The position numbers and the translations under genes are program-made. DNA of 64,000 nt. Source: Macrotis lagotis (Eukaryota > Chordata > Mammalia > Peramelemorphia > Peramelidae). Each line of letters starts with the position of its first letter. The stretch's first letter is position 1. The notes beneath the pieces are model-generated. The model worked only from the letters and a program-made list of their open reading frames with translations. It searched no databases and was not told where the DNA came from. Of the stretch, positions 22,801 to 33,512 are shown in pieces. Location: contig NC_133663.1 in the NCBI RefSeq assembly GCF_037893015.1, forward strand, positions 142,669,297-142,733,296, written 5' to 3'.

Positions 22801-25327
22801 GAAGCCTCTTCCCAGAACAAACACAATTCCAGCTCAACTACCCCCACCACCCACTCAGGGGTAAGGTGTAAGCAGCAGAGCTCCCTCAACTGGGAATAGG
22901 GAGAATAATTACCTTGCCTAGGGCATAGCCTATTGTTCAAAGATAAAAGTGTTCAGCAGCTTAAATCACCCCTTCCTTGGCCAAGGGAGAAGGCCTCAAA
23001 TCAAGGTCAAAGACACTACAGAGAAAGCAACGAGCACCTCCTACTGGCCCTGCCCACTTGAAGCTACTAAACCCAGGGAGTAAAGCCTTTAGGAATCCCA
23101 ACACCAAACCACTGTGAACCAGCCCCTTCCCGAACACAAGATCATAGGAAAATGAAGAAAGGGCAGCAAAAAAGAGGTGCCATAGAAAAATGTCTAGAAG
23201 TACCCTAGAGGTCTCCTCTCTGAGGAGAATAAGATTTGGTCACCAGCACAGAAAGACTTCCTTGAAGAAATCCAGGACAACTTTAACAATCAATTGGAAA
23301 ATTTGAGAGAGAAAATTAACACTTTGCAACAAGAAAACAAATCATTGGAAAATACAATAGGACAAATGTAAAAAGAAAATAATTCTCTTAAAACCTCAAT
23401 TTGTTAAATGGAAAACTCTTTAAAAAATAGAATTGGTAAATGAAGAAAATTCTATAAAAAAAGAATGAAGTCTGTGGAAACCAATGACTTCTTGAGACAA
23501 AAAGAGTCTCTTAAAAAATTGAAAAAAATAGAAGAAAATGTAAAATACCTCTTCAGCAAACCACGGACCTTGAGAACACATCAAGGAGAAATAACATAAG
23601 AATTTTTGGTCTTCCTGGAAACATTTAAGAGAAAAAAATTCTGGACTTAATATTACAGGATTTAGTGATGGAAAAGTACCCTGATATAATAGTACCAGAG
23701 GGCAAAATAGTTATTTTTATAAGAAAGATTTTATTTTTTTGAGTGTTACAATTTTCCCCCCACTTTTGTTTCCCTTGCCCCCACCCCCACAGAAGGCACT
23801 CTTTTAGTCTTTACATTGGTTCCATGTTATACATTGATCTGAGTTGAAGGTGATGACAGAGAAATCATCTTTTCATGAAGAAAAATAAAGTATGAGATAG
23901 TAAAATTATGTAATAACAAAATGCTTTTTTCCCCTAACTTGATTGTAATAGTGTTTGGTCTTTGTTCAAAGTCCATAACTCTTTCTCTGAATACGGATGT
24001 TATTCTCCATTGCAGATAGCAGAAAATAGTACCTGGTTGTTGCACTGAAGTGATGAGCAAGTCCATCAAGTTTGATCATTAGCCCCATGTTTCTGTTATG
24101 GTGTACAATGATTTTGTGGTTGTACTCATCTGGCTCAGCATCAGTTCATGCAAATTTTTCCAGGCATCCCTGAATTCCCATCCCTCCTGATTTCTAATAG
24201 AATAACAGTGTTCCATGATGTACATATACCACATTTTGTTAAACCATTCCCCAATTGAAGGTCATTTACTTAATGTCCAATTTTTTTGCCATCACAAACA
24301 GGGTTGATGTAAATATTCTTGCAAAAGTGATGTTTTTGCTCTTTTTCATAATCTCTTCATGGTATAGATCCAGTAGTGGTATTTCTGGGTCAAAGGTTAT
24401 GCACATTTTTGTTGCACTTTGGGTATAATCCCAGATTGCTCTCCAGAAATGTGGGATGAGTTCACAGCTCCACCAACAATGTATTAGTGTCCCAGATTTC
24501 CTGTATCCCTTCCAACATTGATTATTGTCCTTTCAGTCATATTGACCAGTCTGAGAGGTGTGAGGTGTTATCTCAGACATGCTTTAATTAGCTTTTCTCT
24601 AATAAGTAGTGATTTAGAGCAATATTTCATATGATTATGGACTGTTTTGATTTCCTCAGTTATAAATTGGCTTCACATATCCTTTGACCATTTGTCAATT
24701 GGGGAATGGCTTGGTTTTTTGGAAAATTTGACTCAGTTTTTAGAAAAGAGTCCTTTGTCAGAAATACTAGTTGCAAAAATTGTTTCTCAATTTACTACAT
24801 TTCTTTTGATCTTGGATACAGTGGTTTTGTCTATGCAAAAGTTTAATTTAATGTAGTCAAAATCAACTAGTTTTTTTTGAAGGATATTCTCTATCTCTTC
24901 CTTGGTCATAAATTGTTTCCCTTTCCATAGATCCAACAGGTGAACTACTCATTCATCTTCTAGTTTGCTTATAATATTGATTTAAATCTAAATCCTATAT
25001 CCATTTGGATCTTATTTTGGTATATTATGTGAGATGTGGGTCTAATATATGTTTCTTCCATATTACCTTCCAATCTTCCCAACAGTTTTTATCAAAGAGA
25101 GAGTTTTTATCACAATAGCTGGACTTTTTGGGTTTAGGAAGCAGCAGATTACTATAATCATTTCCTACTATTACACCTAGTCTGTTCCACTGAACAACAA
25201 CTCTGTTGCTTAGTCAATACAAGGCAGTTTTGAGGACTGATGTTTTATAATATAATTTTAGATCTGGTAAGTCTATGCCACCTTTTGTACTTTTTTTCAT
25301 CGAATCCCCGTAAATTATTGACTAAAT

Positions 25328-25328
25328 A

Positions 25329-25377
<49 letters not shown>
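25328..25377. repeat. (AT)n microsatellite
   Basis: About 24 uninterrupted AT units inside the minus-strand L1 ORF2 region. Confidence 0.95.
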
Positions 25378-25380
<3 letters not shown>

Positions 25381-26929
25381 CAACTTTTCTAACTCATTAA
25401 TTTTGGGGGGTATTTTGATTGGTATGCCATTATACAAGTAGTTTAATTTTGGTAGAATTCTCATTTTTATTATGGTAGCTTGACCTATCCCTTAGAAGTT
25501 GATGTTTTCCCAGGTATTTAATTCTGATTTTATTAGTATGAGAAGAGTTTTGGAATTGTTTTCAAAAAGTTTTTGAGTTTGCCTTAGCAGGTAGACTCTC
25601 AGATATTTTATTTTGTCTGAAGTTACTTTGAATGGGATTTCTCTTTCTAGCTCTTTCTGCTGTATCTTGATAGTCATACATAGAAATATTGACAATTTTA
25701 GGGGGTTATTTTATATCCTGTGACTTTGCTAAAGTTGCTACTTGTTTCCAGTAGTTTTTTGGGTGATGTTTTGGGATTCTCTAAGTATACCATGATATCA
25801 TCTGCAAAGTGAGAGTTTTCTCTCCTCCTTCCCTATTCTACATCATTCATTTTCTTTTTCTTCTCTTATTGCAGAGACTAACATTTCTAATATGATGTTG
25901 AATAGTAGTGGTGATAATGGGCATCCATGTTTCACCCCTGATTTCATTGGGATTGCCTCAAACCTATCCCCATTGCAAATAATATTTTTGATGGTTTCTG
26001 ATTGATGCTGCTTACTATTCTAAGGAACAAACCATTTATTCCTATGCACTCTAGTGTTTTAATAGGAATGGGTGCAGTTTTTGTCAAAAGCTTTTTCAGC
26101 ATTTATTGTTGTGGTCATATGATTTCTGATAAGTATGTAATTGTTATAATTAATTATACTAACAGTTTTCCTAATATTGAACCAACCCTACATTCTTGGG
26201 ATAAATACTACTTGATCATAATGTATTATCCTAGTAATAACTTATTGTAATCATTTTGCATCCATATTGATCAGGGGGATAGGTCTATAATTTTCTTTCT
26301 CTGTTTTATCTCTTGTTGGTTTAGGTATCAGCACCATATTGGTATCATAGAAAGAGTTAGGCAGAGTTCTGTCTTCCCTATTTTTTCAAAAAAGTTTGTA
26401 TAGAATTGGAAACAATTGTTGCTTAAATGTTTGATAGAATTCACTTGTGAATCCATCTGGTTGTGGAGAATTTTTTTTATGGAGTTCAATAATGGATTGT
26501 TGAATTTCTTTTTTTCTGAGATAGGGTTATTTAGGTTTTTAATTTCTTCTTTATTTAATCAGGTAAACTTACATTATTGAAAATATTCATGCATTTAACT
26601 CATACTATCAAATTTATTGGTATAGAGTTGGGCCAAGTAATTCAGAATTATGACTTTAATTTCTTTATTATTGGTGGTGAGTTTACCTTTTTCATTCATG
26701 ATACTAGCAATTTGGTTTCCTTCTTTTTTTAATCAAATTGAGCAGAGGTTTATCAATTTCATTTGTTTTTGTTCATAAAACCAGGTCTTGGTTTTATTTA
26801 TTATTTCAATACTTTTCTTGATTTCAATTTTATTAATTTCTCCTGTAATTTTAGAATTTCTAATTTGGCCTTTAATTGGGGGTTTTCAATTTGTTCTTTC
26901 TCGAATTTTTCTTTTTTTTCTTTGTTCTT

Positions 26930-27082
26930 TTTTTAAGGGTTTTTTTGCAAGGCAAACGGGGTTAAGTGGCTTGCCCAAGGCCACACAGCTAGGTAATTAT
27001 TAAGTGTCTGAAACCTGATTTGAACCCAGGTACTCCTGACTCCAAGGCCAGTGCTTTATCCACTACACCACCTAGCCACCCC
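26930..27082 (-). mobile_element. SINE, WSINE1-like, in the innermost L1
   Basis: An antisense copy with AGGTAATTATTAAGTGTCTG and the reversed head CACCACCTAGCCACCCC. Flanking TTCTCGAATTTTT and CTCTCTAATTTTT look like an imperfect target duplication. It must postdate the minus-strand L1 that hosts it, making it among the latest events in the nest. Confidence 0.9.
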
Positions 27083-28585
27083 CTCTCTAATTTTTTTAGT
27101 TGAATATTTAGTTCATTGATTTCTTCTTTCTCTGATTTATTCATGTAAGCATTTAAAAATATCATATATCCTCTGACAGCTGCCTTGAATGTATCCCATA
27201 ATTTTTGCTCTTTTGTATCATTATTATGATTATCTAGGATGAAATAATTAATTCTTTCTTTAATTTATTGCTTGATCCATTCATTCTTTAAAATGAGGAT
27301 ATTTCATTTCCAATTAGTTCTGACTCTATATTTCCCTGGCCCCGTATTGCATATCATTTTTGTTGCTTTCTGATCTGAGAAAGATATATTCACCATTTCT
27401 GCCTTTCTGCAATTGATCATTAGGTTTTTAAGTCTTAGTACATGGTCAATTTTTGAGTAAATGCCATGTACTGCAGAAAAAAAATGTATATTCCTTTCTC
27501 TCCCCATTCAATTTCCTCCATAGGTCTATCATATCTAGGTTTTCTAACAATCTATTTACCTCCTTAACTTCCTTTTTGTTTATTTTATGATTTGATTTAT
27601 CTAAATCTAAGAGTGAGAGTTTGGGGTCTCCAACTAGTAGAGTTTTCCTTTCTATATCTTTCTGTAGATCTTTCAACTTCTCCCATTGGGTGCATACATA
27701 CTTAGTATTTAAATTACTTTATTGTTTATGTTACCTTTTAGGAGGATATAGTTTCCTTCCTTATCTCTTTTAAAGCTATCTATTTGTGCAGCTGCTTTCT
27801 CTGAGATAAGGATTCCTACCCCTGCTTTTTTCACTTCACCTGAAACAAAATATATATTGCTACAACTATTTACCTTTACTCCATATGTATGTCTGTGCTT
27901 TAAATGAGTTTATTATAAGCAGCATATTGTAGGATTCTGGTTTTTAATACATTCTTCTATCCATTTATGTTTTAAGGGAGAGTTCATCCCATTCACATTC
28001 AAAGTTATAATTACTAACTCTTTATTGCCCTCCCTGCTACCTTCTTGCTGTTTGTATTTTTCCACTTTTCCCCTTTATCCATATTTCCCAGTGTTTTGTT
28101 CCTGAATACTACTATCTTCAGTGTGTTTGCCCTCTTATATCAATCCCCTTCCCCTTTTTTCCCCTTTCCCTTTTCCCCTTCTTCAGTTCCTTCTGTTAGT
28201 TCCCCTTTTTATCCCACTCCCTATCCCTCCTCCCCTTTTCCCATTGAAAGGTAAGATAAGATTCTTGACTTGATTAAGTGTGTCTAAGTTAACTTTAAGC
28301 CAAGTCTGATCAGATGAAATTTCAGGTGGTTCTCACCTCCTCCCTTCTTCCCCTCAATTACAATAAGTCTTTTGTACCACTTGATGTAATGAGATTTATC
28401 CCATTCAGTCTCCTTCCAACTTCCCTTCTCCTTGCTGCCCCCATTATAAGTCACAGAACAGTTATGAGTGTCCATCACTTCTGCTGTGTGTATTCTCTCT
28501 AATAGAGTTACAATTCTCAAGAGTTATGAGACTCTTTCTCCCAAGTAAGTATATAGCCAGTTTCATCCTGTTGTATAGAAGTTGT

Positions 28586-28626
28586 TTTATTATTATTATT
28601 ATTATTATTATCATTATTATTATTAC
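28586..28626. repeat. (ATT)n microsatellite
   Basis: ATT units with one CATT interruption, in the region of the minus-strand L1 between ORF1 and ORF2. Confidence 0.9.
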
Positions 28627-30465
28627 CTTTTCATGTGTCTCTTGAGCCTCCTCTTTGCTGTCCAAATTTTCTATTTAGCTCTGGTCTTTTCATCATGAAA
28701 TCTTAGAAGTCTCCCATTTCATTAAACATCCATCTTTTTCCCTGGAAGAGAAGGCAGCTTTTCCAAGTAGTGGATTCTTAGCTTCATTCCAATCTCCCCT
28801 GCCCTTCAGAATGTCTCATTACAGGTTCTTGTATCCCTTAATGTCACTGTGGCCAGGTCCTGCATAATCCTTACTCTGGCTCCTTGGTATTTAATATTTT
28901 TTTTTTCTTTCTGGCTTCTTATAGTATTTTTTCTATTATCTGATAGTCCTAGAATTTGGTCGCAGCATTCTTTGGTGTTTTCGTTTTAGGAACTCATCCT
29001 GGAGGGGATCGACGTATTCTTTCAATAACTATTTTTCCCTCTGTTTCCATGATATCAGGGCAATTTATCATCACTACATCTTATAACATTATGTCCAGGC
29101 TTTTTTTCTCTTCAATGTTTTTAGGAAGGCCAATAATTCTCAGAATCTCCCATCTCTATTGGTTCTCAAGATCAGTGGTTTTGCTGTTGAGGTGTTTTAC
29201 ATTTTTTTCCTATTTTTTCGCTTTTAGTTTCATTTAACACAATCTTGTTGACTCATGAAGTCATTAGTTCTGCTTATTTCATTCTATTTTTTTAGAGAAG
29301 AATATTTTTCTTCATTTATCTTTTTCAACTCCTTTTCCAGTTGGTCCATTCTATTTTTGAAGGACTTTATTTGCCCAAATGTAGTTTTGAGAGAATTATT
29401 TCCTTTTTGCATTTGCCCAACTGAGGATTTGAGAGTATCATTTTCTTTTTTGCATTTGTCCAATTGAAGAACTGAGAGAGTTATTCTCATTTTGTATTTG
29501 TCCAATTGTATTTTCCAAAAATTTGTTTTCTTGTTGCATGATGATAATTTTCTCTTGCAATGTGTCAATTTTCTCTTGAGTTTCTTTTCTCAATTTTTCC
29601 AATTGATTTTTAAACTCTTTCCTGTTTCTTCAAGGAAGTAATTCTGGGCTGGAGATCAATTTATATTCTCCTCAGCAATGCTAGATTTCTCTGGGTTAGA
29701 ATCTGTCACTTTGAAGTATTTCTCCATGGGTCTGCTTTTTGTCTGAAATTTTTTTATCTTGTGTTGGGGTGGGGGGAGCTGGCTCTCAGAGACTTGCTTT
29801 TGAAGATCCTAGAGGCTTCATTCACTTGGCTTAGCAGTTCCAAGGACTAACCAGTAGGGGGGGGGGGTATTGGTTGCTTTCTCTGGAGTGAGGCCCTCAG
29901 CATCAGGGTCTGAGTTAACCTTGATCACTGGGATGGGCCCTGGGGGAGAGAGTTGATCTCTTTCTGTTGAGTGAACTCTGTTGCCCTGAGGGTGTGGTGA
30001 TGGGGCGGGGGGAGGACATTGTTTATTGTTTGTTCTGAGCAAAGGGTTCTGCTGAAAGTATGGAGCTCAGGTCCCAGGCCCAGCTGCTTGTTCTCCAGGC
30101 TTGCTAGGAGAGTCTGTGCTGGAACTCACTTTCCAGTAGCTCCTCTCCCCCCAGGCCAAAGATTCTGCAGTTAAAGCTGAATCTCATACCTACCCCTCAC
30201 CGAAGTCTCTATGACCAAGGCTGGCCCTCTGGCTTCCCAGAGCTGCCATCCCGGTGCTGATCCTCTGCTTTCATCTCCCGGTTCACCATGGTCCCCTGAT
30301 AGAGACCTAGGTAGGTGTTCTCCTAGTTTCTCTTTCTGGCTTTTGTTGATGGAATTTTTGTTAAGAGGTTTCTCTCATGTTATATATGAGGGGAAAGAGA
30401 GAGTACTTATCACAATGCTTGTTTTCTCTCCTGCATCTTGGCCAGAAGTCCCAAAAGTAGTCATT

Positions 30466-30850
30466 GAAAAAATACATCTATCTCTTCTAGAAAGGGATCC
30501 CCAAAAGAATACACCAAAGAATACTATGGTCAAATTTCAAAACTATCAGTTAAAAGAGAAAATCCTGCAAGAAGCCAGAAAGAAACAATTTAAATACCAA
30601 GGAACCACAGTAAGAATTACACAGGACCTGGCAACGTCAACTTTAAGGGATTGAAGGGCCTGGAATGAGATATCCAAAAAAACAAGGGTGCTTGGAATGG
30701 AACCAAGAATCCATTATCCAGCAAAATTGAGCCTGCTCTTCCAAGGCAAAAGATCAACATTTAATGAAATAAGACACTTCCAACTTCCTGATGAAAAGAC
30801 CAGAGCTTAACAGAAATGTGGACTTCAAAGAGGAGATGAAAGATCCACAT
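30466..30850 (+). pseudogene. L1 ORF1 C-terminal part (second half of a split ORF1)
   Basis: The frame through 30466-30654 encodes EKIHLSLLERDPQKN, then KFQNYQLKEKILQEARKKQF and YQGTTVRITQDLATSTLRD. This is typical of the L1 ORF1 C-terminal domain, which packages L1 RNA. The first half of the same ORF1 lies at about 23152-23711 on the other side of the inner L1. A frame that starts upstream, at 30211, reads across the element junction and is not a gene. Confidence 0.8.
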
Positions 30851-31892
30851 GAAAAGGTAAAAGAAAGGGGGCGATAAAAAAAGAAAAAAAAACTGTTATC
30901 CAATAAGATGAAACTGACTATATTCCCTACCTGGGAGAAAGACATTAATAACTACAGAGAATTGTAATTAGCCAGAAGAGATAGACACTCATGACTTATT
31001 CGAGAAACTGCTTTCCAATAAGATGAAACTAGCTATATCCTTACCTGAGAGAATGACTCTAATAACTCTCAATAATGGTAATTCTATAAGAGAGAATATA
31101 CTTAGCTAGAAGTGATAGACACTCATTACTTTACTGTGACTCAGATAGAATGGTTAAAAAAACAATACCTCATTAAAAAGGGGGACAGTAAAGAGAGGGA
31201 GGATAGAGGAGACTGAATGGGGTAAATATCATTACATTAAGAGGTACAAAGGACCTATCACAATAGAGAGGAAGAAGGGGATGAGGTGAGAACCATCTGA
31301 ATCTTATTCTGATCACATTTGTCTTAATGTTAACATACAAAATTCAGTTAAGTAAAGAAACTTATCTTACCTTTCAAATAATAAAAGTTTGAAAGGGGAG
31401 GGGAGAGGAAAAGGAGTAAACAACAGAAAGAAGGGAAAGAAGAAGGGGGAAAAGGAAAGGGGGAAAAGGGGAGGGGTGGATACAGGAGGGCAAATGAAAG
31501 TGGTGGCATTTAGAAACAAAACACTGGGGAATATGGATAAAGGGGAAAAATATAATTAGAGAGAAAATAACATGAATGGAAATAAAGAATTAGAAATTAT
31601 AACTTTGAATGTGAATGTGATGAACTTGTCCTTAAAATATAAGCAAATAGCAGAGTGGATTAAAAAATAAGAATCCTACAATATGCTGTTTACAAGAAAC
31701 TCATTTGAAGAAGACAGATGCATATTGAATATAGGTATAAAGATGGAGCACAATATATTTTGCTTCAGCTGAAATGAAAAAGGCAGGGGTATGAATCCTT
31801 ATCTTGGACAAAGCATCTGCAAAAATAGATAGTGTTAAAAGAGATAAGGAAGAAAACTGTATATACATAAAAGGTACAATAGAAAATAAAGT

Positions 31893-33512
31893 AATTTCAA
31901 TACTAAATATATATACACCCAATGGTATTGCATCCAGATTCTTCAAGGAGATGTTGAAGGAAATACAGGAAGACATAGACAGCAAACTCTTCTAGTGGGA
32001 GACCTCAACCTCCTGCTGGCAGATTTAGATAAATTTAACCATAAAATAATCAAGAAGGAAGGGAAGGAGGCAAATAAATCATTAGAAAACATAGGCATGA
32101 TAGACCTTTGGTGGAAATTGAATAGGGATATAAAGGAATATGCTCTCTTTTCTGCAGTACATAGCACTTACACAAAAATTGACCATGTACTAGGCATAAA
32201 GACATAAAGTTGCAGAAAGGCAGAAATATTGAATATGTCTTTGTCCTATCACAATGCAAAAAAATCTCATTCAAAATTGGGCCAGGGAAATATAGACCCA
32301 GAAATAATTGGAAACTAAATAACTTCAGTTTAAAGAATGAATGGATCAAGCAACAAATTATAGAAAGAATTAATTATTTCATCCTAGATAATGACAATAA
32401 TGAAACAGCATACCAAAACATACAGGATGCACTCAAGGCATCTGTAATTGGATATATTATTTCTTGAAATGCTTACATGAATATATTAGAGAAAGAGGAA
32501 ATCAATGAACTAAATGTGCAACTAACAGAATTAGAAAATGTACAAATGAAAACCCCCCAATTCCATACCAAATTAGAAATACTAAATATTAAAATAGAAA
32601 TTAATAGAATTGAAAGAAAGAAAAATATTGAACTAATAAATAAAACCAAGAGTNNNNNNNNNNNNNNNNNNNNNNNNNNNNNNNNNNNNNNNNNNNNNNN
32701 NNNNNNNNNNNNNNNNNNNNNNNNNNNNNNNNNNNNNNNNNNNNNNNNNNNNNGTTTATTTAATACTAAATATATATACACCCAATGGTATTGCAAGATT
32801 CTTCAAGGAGATGTTGAAGGAAATACAGGAAGACATAGACAGCAAACTCTTCTAGTGGGAGACCTCAACCTCCTGCTGGCAGATTTAGATAAATTTAACC
32901 ATAAAATAATCAAGAAGGAAGGGAAGGAGGCAAATAATCATTAGAAAACATAGGCATGATAGACCTTTGGTGGAAATTGAATAGGGATATAAAGGAATAT
33001 GCTCTCTTTTCTGCAGTACATAGCACTTACACAAAAATTGACCATGTACTAGGCATAAAGACATAAAGTTGCAGAAAGGCAGAAATATTGAATATGTCTT
33101 TGTCCTATCACAATGCAAAAAAATCTCATTCAAAATTGGGCCAGGGAAATATAGACCCAGAAATAATTGGAACTGAAATAACTTCAGTTTAAAGAATGAA
33201 TGGATCAAGCAACAAATTATAGAAAGAATTAATTATTTCATCCTAGATAATGACAATAATGAAACAGCATACCAAAACATACAGGATGCACTCAAGGCAT
33301 CTGTAATTGGATATATTATTTCTTGAAATGCTTACATGAATATATTAGAGAAAGAGGAAATCAATGAACTAAATGTGCAACTAACAGAATTAGAAAATGT
33401 ACAAATGAAAACCCCCCAATTCCATACCAAATTAGAAATACTAAATATTAAAATAGAAATTAATAGAATTGAAAGAAAGAAAAATATTGAACTAATAAAT
33501 AAAACCAAGAGT
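31893..33512 (+). repeat. Near-identical direct duplication flanking an assembly gap
   Basis: About 760 bases before the gap (31893-32653) recur almost exactly after it (32757-33512). The first copy ends at AAAACCAAGAGT exactly where the gap begins, and the second copy continues through the same word. The few differences are small: ATTGCATCCAGATT against ATTGCAAGATT, AAATAAATCATT against AAATAATCATT, GGAAACTAAAT against GGAACTGAAAT. Most likely two contig ends that should have been merged. Confidence 0.9.
32654..32753. other. Assembly gap (100 N)
   Basis: Exactly 100 N, the conventional length for a gap of unknown size. Given the doubled flanks, it probably represents no missing sequence, or even a negative gap. 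Confidence 0.98.

Larger units (their letters stand above)
23712..30450 (-). mobile_element. Full-length L1, minus strand, innermost of the nest
   Basis: It runs from the 3' end at about 23712 (A-tail remnant, then the reversed G-rich 3' UTR at about 23755-23795) to the 5' end near 30450, whose reverse complement starts GACTTCTGGCCAAGATGCAG. An imperfect repeat, CAAAATAGTTATT (23703-23715) and CAAAAGTAGTCATT (30452-30465), is the likely target duplication. Joining the outer halves restores the ORF1 phrase GAGGGCAAAATAGTCATTG. The RT box (FADD-type, reading frame on the minus strand) is at about 25793-25830. An endonuclease-domain piece lies at 27446-27676 and a Lys/Glu-rich coiled-coil ORF1 piece at 29284-29568. 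Total about 6.7 kb including one SINE. Frames are broken many times. Confidence 0.88.

Noticed and set aside
22515-22940. 141-codon frame on the minus strand
   Set aside because: It is the antisense of an L1 5' UTR. GC-richer sequence with fewer stops explains its length.
30211-30654. 147-codon frame
   Set aside because: It crosses the junction between the inner minus L1 5' end and the outer L1 ORF1. Only its last third is an L1 ORF1 remnant.
31893-33512. Real tandem duplication in L1 ORF2
   Set aside because: The first copy stops exactly at a 100-N gap and the differences look like read errors, so an unmerged overlap is more likely.
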